Source: CAZYBG01 sp964645155
Lineage (GTDB): Bacteria > Pseudomonadota > Alphaproteobacteria > Rhodobacterales > Rhodobacteraceae
Assembly (NCBI GenBank): GCA_964645155.1
Contig: CAZYBG010000114.1
Coordinates: 1-8,866, forward strand
DNA length: 8,866 bases
Direction of reading: 5' to 3'
A program made the position numbers and the translations under genes. This document shows positions 1 through 6,519 of the stretch, piece after piece; positions within the stretch are counted from its first letter, which is position 1; each line of letters opens with the position of its first letter. The notes beneath the pieces were generated by a model, which was not told the DNA's origin, ran no database searches, and saw nothing but the letters and a program-made list of their open reading frames with translations.

Positions 1-2376
1 GCCGGCGCGATCCGCCCCGGCGGCGCGGCCAGGCCGCTCGCCTTCGACGGCGCGCGCGCCCGCATCGCCTTCGACCCCGTCGCCGGCAAGATCACCTTCG
101 CCGAGCTCGGTGCCGAGACCGCCGATGTCCGCTTCGCCGGCGCCGGGCACGCCTACCTGCGCGGGGTGGACCCCGCGACAGGGCTGCCGCGGCAGCTGCT
201 GTTCCAGCTCCGCCTGTCGGACATCGTGCTGAGCCCGGCGGGCGAGCTGGCCGAGCCGGCGCGGTTCGAGCAGGGTGCGGCGGACCTGCGGATGACCCTC
301 GCGCCGTTCCGGATCGAGGTCGGGCAGGTCTCGCTTTCGGGCGGCGGGACCGAGTTCCTCGGCCGCGGCAGCGCGACCGCCGAGGCCGAGGGCTGGCGCG
401 CCAGCTTCGACCTCGGGCTCGACCGCATCGCCACCGACCGGCTGCTTGCGCTCTGGCCGCTGCGCGCCATCCCCCAGACCCGGCGCTGGCTGACCGAGAA
501 CGTCACCGAGGGGCAGCTCTACGATGTCGAGGCGGCGATCCGCATCCGCCCCGGCGCGGCGCCGCGCATCGGCGTCGGCTACGAGTTCGAGGGCGGCCGG
601 GTGCGCTACCTGCCGACCCTGCCGCCGATCGAGGGCGGCAGCGGCCATGCCAGCATCGTCGGCAGCCGCTACGCGATGGCGCTGACCGGCGGCTGGGTCG
701 AGGCGCCGAACGGCGAGCGGATCGACGCCACGCGGTCGAGCCTCGTCGTCGCCGACATCGACCGGCAGCCGGCCGTGGGCGACATCCTGCTCGAGACCGA
801 AAGCTCGATTCCCGCGGCGCTGGCGCTGATCGACGAGCCGCCGCTGAGGTTCCTCAGCAAGGCCGGCCGGCCGATCGACCTCGCCCAGGGGCGGGCGCGG
901 CTCTCGACCACGATCTCGGCGCCGCTGGTCAAGGGCGTGCCGATGGAGGAGATCGACTTCGCCGTCGACGGCCTGCTGAGCGATGTCCGCTCCGAGGTGC
1001 TGATCCCCGGCCGCACGCTTGCCGCCGACACGCTGTCGATCCGCGCCGGCCCCGCGGCGATCGAGATCGCGGGCGCGGGCCGGGTCGGCGGCGCCGCCTT
1101 CGACGCCGAGTGGCGCCAGCCGCTCGGCCCGGGCAGCGGCGCGGCGAGCAGCGTGGCCGGCGAGGTGACGCTGGATCAGGCGTTCCTCGACGAGTTCGGC
1201 ATCGCGCTCGCCCCCGGCACGGTCTCGGGCAGCGGCCGCGGCACCATCGCGCTCGACCTGCCGCGCGGCGCGCCGGCGGCCTTCCTGCTGGAAAGCGACC
1301 TCGCCGGGATCGGGCTTTCGGTGCCGCCGCTCGGCTGGTCGCTCGGCCGGGAGGCGACCGGGCGCCTCGCGGTCGAGGGGACGCTGGGCGCGCCGCCGAC
1401 GATCGAGCGCCTGGCGCTTTCGGCGCCGGGCCTGACCGCCGAGGGGCGGGTCGAGCTCGGCGCCGAGGGCGCTTTCGAGCGCGCGGTGTTCGACCGCGTC
1501 GAGGCCGGCCGCTGGCTTGACGCACCGATCACGGTGACTGGCCGCGGCGCCGGCCGTCCGCCCGCGATCAGCGTCACCGGCGGCACGGTCGACCTGCGCC
1601 ACGCCGATCTCGGCCGCGCCGGCGGCGGCGGCCCCGGCGCGCCCCTGACCCTCGCGCTCGACCGGCTGACGGTCAGCGAGGGCATCGCGCTCACCGGCTT
1701 CCGCGCCGACCTCTCGACGGCGGGCGGCGTCCGCGGCAGCTTCGCCGGCCGGCTTGCCGGCGAGGCGCCGGTGCAGGGCGCGCTGGCGCCTTCGCCCGAG
1801 GGCACGGCGATCCGCGTGCAGTCGGCCGATGCCGGCGCCGTGCTGCGCGCCGCCGGCATCCTGCAGAGCGCGCGGCAGGGCGCGCTCGACCTCACGCTGA
1901 TCCCGCTGCCGGGCGAGGGGCGCTACGACGGCCGCGTCGCGATCCGCGACCTGCGGCTGCGCGGCGCGCCGGCGCTCGCCGACCTGCTCGCGGCGGTCAG
2001 CGTGGTGGGGCTTCTGGAACAGCTCGACGGCCAGGGCATCGTGTTCGGCGAGGTGACCGGCGAGTTCACCCTCGAACCCGCGGGCGTCACGCTCCGCCGC
2101 GGCAGCGCCGTGGGCGCCTCGCTCGGCGTCTCGATGGCCGGCGTCTACGACCTGCGCAGCAAGATGGTGGACATGCAGGGCACGATCTCGCCGATCTACC
2201 TGCTGAACGGGATCGGGCAGATCTTCTCGCGCCGGGGCGAGGGGCTGTTCGGCTTCAACTACCGGATGACCGGCCCGGCCGACAACCCGCGCACCCAGGT
2301 CAACCCGCTCTCGATCCTCACGCCGGGGATGTTCCGCGAGATCTTCCGCACCGCGCCGCCGCGGCTCGAACGGTAG
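1..2376 (+). CDS. AsmA/YhdP-like envelope protein (DUF3971 type), 5' partial
   Basis: The reading frame is open from base 1 to the TAG at 2374-2376, giving 791 residues with no start in the window. An internal GTG at 166 is not a credible start because the frame upstream reads as ordinary protein. The chain is rich in alternating beta-strand-like segments with Gly/Ala/Asp turns. The last ~150 residues carry the hallmark end of the AsmA/YhdP/TamB-like family: a leucine-rich VVGLLEQLDGQGIVFGEV segment, then a G-x-Y-D-L strand, MQGTISPIYLLNGIGQIF, and the GPADNPRTQVNPLSILTPG tail, close to the P-x-Y-x-LN and N-P-L-S-x-L-x-PG patterns of that family. Characterised relatives (E. coli YhdP, TamB, YdbH) span the periplasm and help move phospholipids to the outer membrane; the same role here is inferred. 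It converges on the 187-residue gene, with only 45 bases between the stops. Family is fairly certain; exact subfamily is not. Confidence 0.85.
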   Translation, partial: AGAIRPGGAARPLAFDGARARIAFDPVAGKITFAELGAETADVRFAGAGHAYLRGVDPATGLPRQLLFQLRLSDIVLSPAGELAEPARFEQGAADLRMTLAPFRIEVGQVSLSGGGTEFLGRGSATAEAEGWRASFDLGLDRIATDRLLALWPLRAIPQTRRWLTENVTEGQLYDVEAAIRIRPGAAPRIGVGYEFEGGRVRYLPTLPPIEGGSGHASIVGSRYAMALTGGWVEAPNGERIDATRSSLVVADIDRQPAVGDILLETESSIPAALALIDEPPLRFLSKAGRPIDLAQGRARLSTTISAPLVKGVPMEEIDFAVDGLLSDVRSEVLIPGRTLAADTLSIRAGPAAIEIAGAGRVGGAAFDAEWRQPLGPGSGAASSVAGEVTLDQAFLDEFGIALAPGTVSGSGRGTIALDLPRGAPAAFLLESDLAGIGLSVPPLGWSLGREATGRLAVEGTLGAPPTIERLALSAPGLTAEGRVELGAEGAFERAVFDRVEAGRWLDAPITVTGRGAGRPPAISVTGGTVDLRHADLGRAGGGGPGAPLTLALDRLTVSEGIALTGFRADLSTAGGVRGSFAGRLAGEAPVQGALAPSPEGTAIRVQSADAGAVLRAAGILQSARQGALDLTLIPLPGEGRYDGRVAIRDLRLRGAPALADLLAAVSVVGLLEQLDGQGIVFGEVTGEFTLEPAGVTLRRGSAVGASLGVSMAGVYDLRSKMVDMQGTISPIYLLNGIGQIFSRRGEGLFGFNYRMTGPADNPRTQVNPLSILTPGMFREIFRTAPPRLER

Positions 2377-2397
2377 GCCAGTGCCAGTGCCGGCGCC

Positions 2398-2411
2398 CGA
2401 GCCAGCGCTCG
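2398..2411. terminator. Possible short hairpin between convergent genes
   Basis: A 5-bp perfect stem (CGAGC / GCTCG) with a CAGC loop lies in the 45-base gap between the stops of the AsmA-like gene and the 187-residue gene. It could end transcription from both sides, but the stem is short and no T-run follows on either strand, so it does not meet the usual criteria for an intrinsic terminator. Confidence 0.2.
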
Positions 2412-2421
2412 TGCCGGTGCC

Positions 2422-2985
2422 TCAGGCGGCGAAGTAGCGGTCGGCGCCGAGATAGCCGCCAAGGCGCGCGGCCTCGGCCCAGCCGCGCTCCTCGGCGGTG
2501 TCGCCGACCATCAGCACGCGGTCGGCCGGCCAGCGGCCCGCGGCGAGCGCGGCAAGGAGCGTCCGCCGCGCCTCGCCCCAGCCGGCGAACGGCCGGGGCG
2601 CCGGGTCGGCCCGGTCGAGCGCGCCCTGGGCCAGCGCCAGCACCCCTGCGGGTGAGAGCGGCGCGCGGACCAGCGCGGCCCGCCCGGCGCCCGCCACGGC
2701 GGCGAGCTTCGCCCGCCGGTCTCCGGGCAGCGCCGGCGCCGGCGGCAGGAGCCTGAGCGCGTTGGTCGAGAACAGGAGCGCCACGATGTCGTGCCCCGAG
2801 GCGGCGCGGAACGAGGCATAGGCGCGGTAGTCGAGCCCGATTTCGGCCGCCCGCCTCACCCGCAGGCGGACCACCTCGATCGGCAGCGTCGGCAGCAGGT
2901 CGACGCGGGCCTTCGTCCACGCATGGCGCCGCCAGCTTTCGCCCGGCTCCAGCGTCGGGCCGTTGTTGTGGCCGATCATCGTCAT
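2422..2985 (-). CDS. Conserved-looking protein of unknown function, IGHNNGP start, ribE-linked
   Basis: This 187-residue cytosolic-looking protein has no signal peptide or membrane segment. I do not recognise a named family. The N-terminal third looks strongly constrained: MIGHNNGPTLEPGESW, then an R/K- and W-rich stretch, LLPTLPIEVVRLRVRRA, and a GHDIVALLFSTNALRL segment. The middle is Ala/Pro/Arg-rich and looks variable. The end, RVLMVGDTAEERGWAEAARL, recalls the GDT motif of HAD-type phosphatases, but no DxDxT nucleophile motif is visible, so HAD function is not claimed. The ATG at 2985 overlaps the stop of the preceding 94-residue ORF as ATGA, with AGG just upstream; a second ATG at 2979 (Met-Ile-Gly-His) is a real alternative start. 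The frame stays open upstream to 3180, but that stretch is low-complexity repeat translated in the wrong frame. It is third in a ribE-led unit, so expression probably follows ribE. Confidence 0.8.
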   Translation of the reverse strand: MTMIGHNNGPTLEPGESWRRHAWTKARVDLLPTLPIEVVRLRVRRAAEIGLDYRAYASFRAASGHDIVALLFSTNALRLLPPAPALPGDRRAKLAAVAGAGRAALVRAPLSPAGVLALAQGALDRADPAPRPFAGWGEARRTLLAALAAGRWPADRVLMVGDTAEERGWAEAARLGGYLGADRYFAA

Positions 2986-3266
2986 GAGCCTGTGCCGGCC
3001 CAGACTGCCCCGGGCCAGACTGCCCCGGCCCAGGCTGCCCCGGGCCAGACTGCCCCGGGCCAGACTGCCGCGCGATCCGCCAATGCGAGCGCGCCAGCCT
3101 CTGCGGCGAAGCCGCAGGCAGGCCCACCGAGGGCGCGCCACCCTGTCGCGTCCTCGGGATCGCGACGGCACTCGCGCCATCCGACGGCACCGGAGCCGGT
3201 GCGCAGGATGTCGACGCAGCGCGGGCCGCGGCCATCCTCCGGCGCGGCGATAACGACGCGCCTCAC
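2982..3266 (-). CDS. Small 94-residue protein of unknown function, overlapping ribE, with pentapeptide-repeat tail
   Basis: The gene starts at a GTG whose last bases form the ribE stop (GTGA overlap) and ends at a TGA that overlaps the next gene's ATG (ATGA). This exact fit on both sides argues for a real, translationally coupled gene. An ATG nine bases upstream (3275) is an alternative start. Residues 2-45 look like true protein: RRVVIAAPEDGRGPRCVDIL, then GWRECRRDPEDATGWRALG, with balanced W, C, D, E and R and mostly G/C third positions. Residues 50-66 are Ala-rich with looser codon use. Residues 67-91 are five copies of a five-residue unit (A, V or A, W, P or A, G) encoded by a 15-bp tandem repeat, followed by TGS. 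No signal peptide is seen. Family and function are unknown; position behind ribE is the only hint. The main doubt is whether the native C-terminus has been replaced by the repeat. Confidence 0.65.
   Translation of the reverse strand: MRRVVIAAPEDGRGPRCVDILRTGSGAVGWRECRRDPEDATGWRALGGPACGFAAEAGALALADRAAVWPGAVWPGAAWAGAVWPGAVWAGTGS
2990..3070. repeat. 15-bp tandem repeat, about 5 copies
   Basis: On the plus strand, CAGACTGCCCCGGGC recurs at 3001, 3016, 3031 and 3046, with a partial copy at 3061-3070 and a degraded one at 2990-3000. Copies differ by one or two bases (GGCC for GGGC at 3026-3030, GGCT for GACT in the 3031 copy). Because the unit is a multiple of three, copy-number change never shifts frame. 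Within the 94-residue ORF on the minus strand it encodes the pentad A-V-W-P-G and variants. It also keeps overlapping frames on both strands open, which explains several spurious long ORFs here. Confidence 0.9.
3101..3117. repeat. Perfect 7-bp hairpin inside the 94-residue ORF
   Basis: CTGCGGC-GAA-GCCGCAG forms a perfect 7-bp stem with a three-base loop. It lies within the coding region of the 94-residue ORF (around Cys51 to Ala55), just before the 15-bp repeat array. On the coding strand the loop is TTC. There is no T-run. It may be a small palindromic element or chance in GC-rich DNA. Confidence 0.4.
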
Positions 3267-3877
3267 TGCCCCCATTCCCGCAGCCGCGCGACGTAGCGCG
3301 CCATCGTGTCGACCTCGAGGTTGACGAGGTCGCCGGGCCTGACGTCGCCCCAGGTCGTGGCCGCCTTGGTGTGGGGAATCAGGTTCACCCCGAACTCCGC
3401 CCCCTCGACCTCGTTCACGGTCAGCGAGGTGCCGTTCAGCGCGACCGATCCCTTCGGCGCGATGAAGCCGGCCAGATGCCCGGGCGCGCGGAAGCGGACG
3501 CGGGTGCTGCCGCCCTCGTCCGCGACGGCGGTCACCTCGGCAGTGCCGTCGACATGGCCCGAGACGATGTGGCCGCCAAGCTCGTCGCCGACCTTCAGCG
3601 CGCGTTCGAGGTTGACCGGCCGCCCCGGCGCCCAGCCGGTCCGCGCCGCGGCGATGTTCGTCTTCGACACGGTCTCGGCCGAGATCTGCACGTCGAACCA
3701 GGCGCCGTCGCCGTCGCGGCCGCGGTCGATCACGGTGAGGCAGACGCCGTCGCAGGCGATCGAGGCGCCGATGTCGATGCCCTCGGGCGCGTAGGCGGTG
3801 CCGATCCGCGCCCGGAGGTCGCCGGCCTGCGCCACCTCGCGCACCCGTCCGACATCGCTGATGATCCCGGTGAACAT
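3263..3877 (-). CDS. ribE: Riboflavin synthase, alpha chain
   Basis: This 204-residue cytosolic enzyme converts two 6,7-dimethyl-8-ribityllumazine molecules to riboflavin plus the pyrimidinedione precursor, the last step of riboflavin synthesis. It has the family's usual length of about 200-210 residues and two tandem lumazine-binding beta-barrel domains. Domain one begins with MFTGIISDVG and has ASIACDGVCLTV (38-49) and VNLERAL (88-94). Domain two has GGHIVSGHVDGTA (101-113), GSVALNGTSLTVN (143-155) and VNLIPHT (164-170). The N-terminal MFTGI is the conserved start of the family, and the ATG at 3877 is preceded by GGAGG at 3885-3889 with a 7-base spacer, so upstream starts to 4015 are rejected. 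It leads a three-gene unit with overlapping stop/start codons, fired by the divergent region at 3878-4017. No FMN riboswitch-like leader fits in that space. The gene is also called ribC in some organisms. Confidence 0.97.
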   Translation of the reverse strand: MFTGIISDVGRVREVAQAGDLRARIGTAYAPEGIDIGASIACDGVCLTVIDRGRDGDGAWFDVQISAETVSKTNIAAARTGWAPGRPVNLERALKVGDELGGHIVSGHVDGTAEVTAVADEGGSTRVRFRAPGHLAGFIAPKGSVALNGTSLTVNEVEGAEFGVNLIPHTKAATTWGDVRPGDLVNLEVDTMARYVARLREWGQ

Positions 3878-3897
3878 GGTCCGGCCTCCGTCGCCCC

Positions 3898-3926
3898 GAG
3901 GTAGCCCGGCCCCCGCCGTCGCGCAA
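3898..3926 (-). promoter_or_regulatory. Candidate housekeeping promoter for ribE
   Basis: Reading on the minus strand, TTGCGCG (3926-3920), a 14-base spacer and GCTACCTC (3905-3898) resemble the Caulobacter housekeeping consensus TTGaCgS-N10-14-GCTANAWC: the -10 matches in nearly all positions, the -35 mainly in TTG. Transcription would start near 3891, leaving a short leader that just includes the GGAGG of ribE. Such a short leader is tight but possible. Confidence 0.4.
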
Positions 3927-3938
3927 GGCCGCGTCACC

Positions 3939-3964
3939 CCTGTCGGCCGATCGTCGGTGACAGG
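3939..3964. promoter_or_regulatory. Inverted repeat in divergent promoter region, possible operator
   Basis: CCTGTC (3939-3944) and GACAGG (3959-3964) form perfect 6-bp arms, and within them CCGA-TCG-TCGG makes a second short stem. The right arm overlaps the candidate -35 of the kpsS promoter. It lies between the two divergent promoters, where a dimeric regulator could act on either or both operons. It could also be chance in GC-rich DNA; no regulator gene is nearby. Confidence 0.35.
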
Positions 3965-3985
3965 CCGGCCGGTCCGCGGTAGAAG
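3957..3985 (+). promoter_or_regulatory. Candidate sigma-70-type promoter for the capsule unit
   Basis: GTGACA (5 of 6 matches to TTGACA) at 3957-3962, a 17-base spacer, and TAGAAG (4 of 6 to TATAAT) at 3980-3985 form the best promoter-like pair upstream of kpsS. The -10 context GGTAGAAG also resembles the Caulobacter-type GCTANAWC. Transcription would begin near 3992, giving a leader of about 26 bases before the ATG at 4018. Confidence 0.45.
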
Positions 3986-4017
3986 GGGGCGGGGCAGGGC
4001 AGCAATACCGGACAAGA

Positions 4018-5313
4018 ATGGCTCCGCAACGGCGCTTTCTCTTCCTTCAGGGGCCGCACGGGCCGTTCTTCCACGGCCTGGCGCGGATGCTGCGCGCGGC
4101 CGGCGCCGAATGCTGGCGCGTCGGCTTCAACGCCGGCGACGGCGCGTTCTGGCCGCACCGGCAGAGCTACATCGCCTTCACCGCCGCCGCCGGCGACTGG
4201 CCGGCGACCTGCGCCGCGCTGCTCGACGGGCGCGGCATCACCGACCTCGTCCTCTACGGCGACACCCGGCCGGTCCACGCCGTGGCGGTCGCCGCGGCGA
4301 AGGCCCGCGGGATCACCGTGCATGTCTTCGAGGAAGGCTACCTGCGGCCCTACTGGATCACCTACGAGCGCGGCGGCTCGAACGGGCATTCGGCGCTGAT
4401 GGCGATGGACCTTGCGGCGATCCGTGCGGCGGTCGCGTCGCGCGGTGCGGCCGACCCGCCGCCGGCGCCCGCGGTCTGGGGCGACATGCGCGAGCATGTC
4501 TTCTACGGCGCGCTCTACCATTTCTTCGTTCTGGTGCTGAACCGCCGCTACCGGCGGCTCGGGCCGCATCGCGGCATCAGCGTCGGGCGCGAGTTCGTGC
4601 TGCACCTGCGGCGCCTCGTCGCGATGCCCTTCCTGGCGCTGGAGCGCCGGCTCGCCACGCTCGGCATCACCTGGGGCAGCCACCCCTACCATCTGGTGCT
4701 GCTCCAGCTTGCCCATGATGCGAGTTTTCGCCACCACGGGCCGTTCCCCGACATGACGAGCTTCCTCGAGACGGTGCTCGCGGGGTTCCGCGACGGCGCG
4801 CCGTCGCATCACCGGCTGGTCTTCAAGGCGCATCCGCTCGAGGACGGGCGGGCGCCGGTGCGGGCCGAGATCCGGCGCCTGGCCGCCCGCGACGGCCTCG
4901 GCCGCCGGGTGCACTACGTGCCCGGCGGCAAGCTCGCCGGGCTGCTCGGCGCGGCGCGCTCGGCGGTCACCGTCAACTCCACGGCCGCGCAGCAGGCGCT
5001 GTGGCGCGGGCTGCCGGTACGCTGCTTCGGCGCGGCGGTCTACGCCAAGCCCGGCCTCGTCTCGCCGCAGCCGCTCGCGCAGTTCTTCGCGGCGGCCGAG
5101 CGCCCCGACCTCGCCGCCTATCGCGACTTCCGCGCCTACCTGCTCGAGACCTCGCAGGTGCCGGGCGGGTTCTATTCGCTCCGGGGGCGCCGCGCCGCGT
5201 TGCGCCATGTCGTCGACATGATGCTGGCCGCCGAGGATCCCTATGCCGCGTTCCAGAGCGGAAACGCGTCCCCCCGGCAACAGTTGCGCATCGTCCGCCG
5301 GGCCGCCCAATAG
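4018..5313 (+). CDS. kpsS: Capsule Kdo transferase KpsS
   Basis: This 431-residue protein of the Capsule_synth family is typical of KpsS in length and motifs. Studied KpsS proteins add the first beta-Kdo residue to lyso-phosphatidylglycerol at the inner face of the cytoplasmic membrane, starting the poly-Kdo linker on which ABC-exported capsules are attached. Visible motifs are FLFLQGPHGPFF (7-18), VGFNAGD (35-41), LVLYGDTRPVH (77-87), VFEEGYLRPYWITYE (103-117), an LLQLAHDASF (228-237) segment, the KAHPLEDG motif (270-277) and TVNSTAAQQALWRGLPV (318-334), followed by FGAAVYAKPGL (337-347). The HP and NSTA regions line the donor pocket in this superfamily. The ATG at 4018 places the conserved QGPxGPFF near the N-terminus as expected, although its Shine-Dalgarno (GGACAAG) is weak. 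It is first in a three-gene plus-strand unit with an export lipoprotein and kpsC. Confidence 0.93.
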   Translation: MAPQRRFLFLQGPHGPFFHGLARMLRAAGAECWRVGFNAGDGAFWPHRQSYIAFTAAAGDWPATCAALLDGRGITDLVLYGDTRPVHAVAVAAAKARGITVHVFEEGYLRPYWITYERGGSNGHSALMAMDLAAIRAAVASRGAADPPPAPAVWGDMREHVFYGALYHFFVLVLNRRYRRLGPHRGISVGREFVLHLRRLVAMPFLALERRLATLGITWGSHPYHLVLLQLAHDASFRHHGPFPDMTSFLETVLAGFRDGAPSHHRLVFKAHPLEDGRAPVRAEIRRLAARDGLGRRVHYVPGGKLAGLLGAARSAVTVNSTAAQQALWRGLPVRCFGAAVYAKPGLVSPQPLAQFFAAAERPDLAAYRDFRAYLLETSQVPGGFYSLRGRRAALRHVVDMMLAAEDPYAAFQSGNASPRQQLRIVRRAAQ

Positions 5314-5371
5314 ATGCTGGCCATGGCACGCCCGGGTAAGTACCGTCCCGGAAAAAGACGCGTCGGCCGGC

Positions 5372-5375
5372 GGAG
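5372..5375 (+). promoter_or_regulatory. Ribosome-binding site that fixes the export-protein start at GTG 5383
   Basis: GGAG at 5372-5375 sits 7 bases before GTG 5383. The longer ATG start at 5314 directly abuts the kpsS stop, has no comparable site, and would add 23 mostly basic residues before the signal peptide. Confidence 0.65.
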
Positions 5376-5382
5376 ATCGCGA

Positions 5383-6519
5383 GTGGCAGTGAAGTACAGC
5401 CGATGGGCGCGCAAGGCGGCCCTTTTCGGGCTCGTGGCGCTCACGGCGGCCTGCGGGCTGCCCCGTCCGGGGCCCACCAAGCAGCAGATCCTGGCGGGCG
5501 CGGTCGAGCGGCAGGGCAACGCCTTCGTCGTGCCGGTCAACGACCAGGTGATCCAGGCGACCACGGTTCCGCCGGGCCTCGGCTTCGGCCATGCGCTGCG
5601 CGATGCGGGCGTGCTGCCGTCGGACACGATCAATCCCGGCGACCTGCTGGCGATCTCGATCTGGGAGAACGTCGATCAGGGCGTGCTGGCGCAGGACGGC
5701 TCGGCCGTGACCTCGCTCACCGGGGTGCAGGTCGACGGGCAGGGCTTCATCTTCATTCCCTATGCCGGGCGCATAAAGGCGGCCGGCAACTCGCCCGAGG
5801 CGCTGCGCCAGACCATCACGCGGCAGCTCGAGAACCAGACGCCCGACCCGCAGGTCCTCGTCACGCGCGAGGCGGGCGACGGTTCCACCGTGTCGATCGT
5901 CGGCAATGTCGGCGTGCAGGGGGTCTACGCGATCGAGCGGCCGACCCGCACGCTGACCGCCATGCTGGCCCAGGCCGGCGGCATCACCGTAGACCCCGAG
6001 GTGGTGCAGATCACCGTGACGCGCGACGGCAGGAGCGGGCGTATCTGGCTGCAGGATCTCTACGACCGGCCCGAGAACGACATCGCGCTCCGGCCGGGCG
6101 ACCGCATCCTGGTCGAGGAGGATGCCCGTGCCTATACCGCGATCGGCGCGACCGGCGGCCAGAACCGGGTTTCGTTCGACAGCCGCGAGCTGTCGGCGAT
6201 CGAGGCGGTCGGCCAGGTCGGCGGCCTCAGTTCCGCGACCGCCGACCCGACCGGCATCTTCGTGCTGCGCGACGAACTGCCCGAGGTGGCGGCCCGGGTC
6301 ACCGGCCGGGGCGACATCGCGGCGCCGCAGCGGATGATCTACCTGATCGACCTGACCGAGCCGAACGGCGTCTTCATGGCGCGCGACTTCATGATCCGCG
6401 ACGCGGACACGATCTACGTGACCGAGGCGCCCTTCGTGCAGTGGCAGAAGGTCATCGGCGCGATCACCGGCACCGCCGGGCAGGCGCAGACCGTCGCGAA
6501 CCTGGCCGACGGCAACTGA
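5383..6519 (+). CDS. Outer-membrane polysaccharide export lipoprotein (Wza/KpsD-type)
   Basis: From GTG 5383 this is a 378-residue protein of the polysaccharide export (OPX) family, which forms the periplasmic and outer-membrane exit for capsule or exopolysaccharide. The N-terminus is a lipoprotein signal peptide: basic KYSRWARK, a hydrophobic ALFGLVALTA core, and lipobox TAAC with Cys24 as the predicted lipidated residue. A Poly_export domain starts at about residue 80 (TINPGDLLAISIWENV, 82-97) and includes GFIFIPYAGRIKAAGNSPEA. Two SLBB-like beta-grasp domains follow: one from about 170 (VSIVGNVGVQGVYAIERP) to 250 with LRPGDRILVEED, and one from about 252 to 350 ending DADTIYVTEAP. The last ~25 residues (VQWQKVIGAITGTAG) could form the amphipathic helix that builds the outer-membrane ring in Wza. 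It is shorter than E. coli KpsD, which is over 500 residues, so Wza-like architecture fits better. GTG 5389 is another possible start. The TGA overlaps the kpsC ATG by one base. Confidence 0.9.
   Translation: MAVKYSRWARKAALFGLVALTAACGLPRPGPTKQQILAGAVERQGNAFVVPVNDQVIQATTVPPGLGFGHALRDAGVLPSDTINPGDLLAISIWENVDQGVLAQDGSAVTSLTGVQVDGQGFIFIPYAGRIKAAGNSPEALRQTITRQLENQTPDPQVLVTREAGDGSTVSIVGNVGVQGVYAIERPTRTLTAMLAQAGGITVDPEVVQITVTRDGRSGRIWLQDLYDRPENDIALRPGDRILVEEDARAYTAIGATGGQNRVSFDSRELSAIEAVGQVGGLSSATADPTGIFVLRDELPEVAARVTGRGDIAAPQRMIYLIDLTEPNGVFMARDFMIRDADTIYVTEAPFVQWQKVIGAITGTAGQAQTVANLADGN

Noticed and set aside
166..168. GTG at 166 as the start of the AsmA-like gene
   Set aside because: The frame is open to base 1 with normal protein sequence, and family members are longer; the gene is cut by the window edge.
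2990..3070. CRISPR array
   Set aside because: Units are directly adjacent 15-mers with no spacers, and no cas gene is present.
2986..3180. N-terminal extension of the 187-residue protein
   Set aside because: It translates the repeat array as GSLAR units in the frame not used by the coupled 94-residue ORF; the IGHNNGP start and the ATGA overlap favour ATG 2985.
2318..3324. Overlapping long frames on both strands across the 15-bp repeat
   Set aside because: A 15-bp unit keeps every frame open; outside the accepted genes the translations are repetitive or Arg/Ala-rich without conserved-looking segments.
3878..4017. FMN riboswitch upstream of ribE
   Set aside because: The ribE leader is too short and lacks the conserved RFN element segments; the ~120-140 nt aptamer would not fit downstream of the candidate promoter.
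5403..6518. N-terminal extension of the kpsC frame over the whole export gene
   Set aside because: The extension is Arg/Gly/Ala-rich nonsense in the wrong frame; KpsC homology begins at the ATG at 6519.
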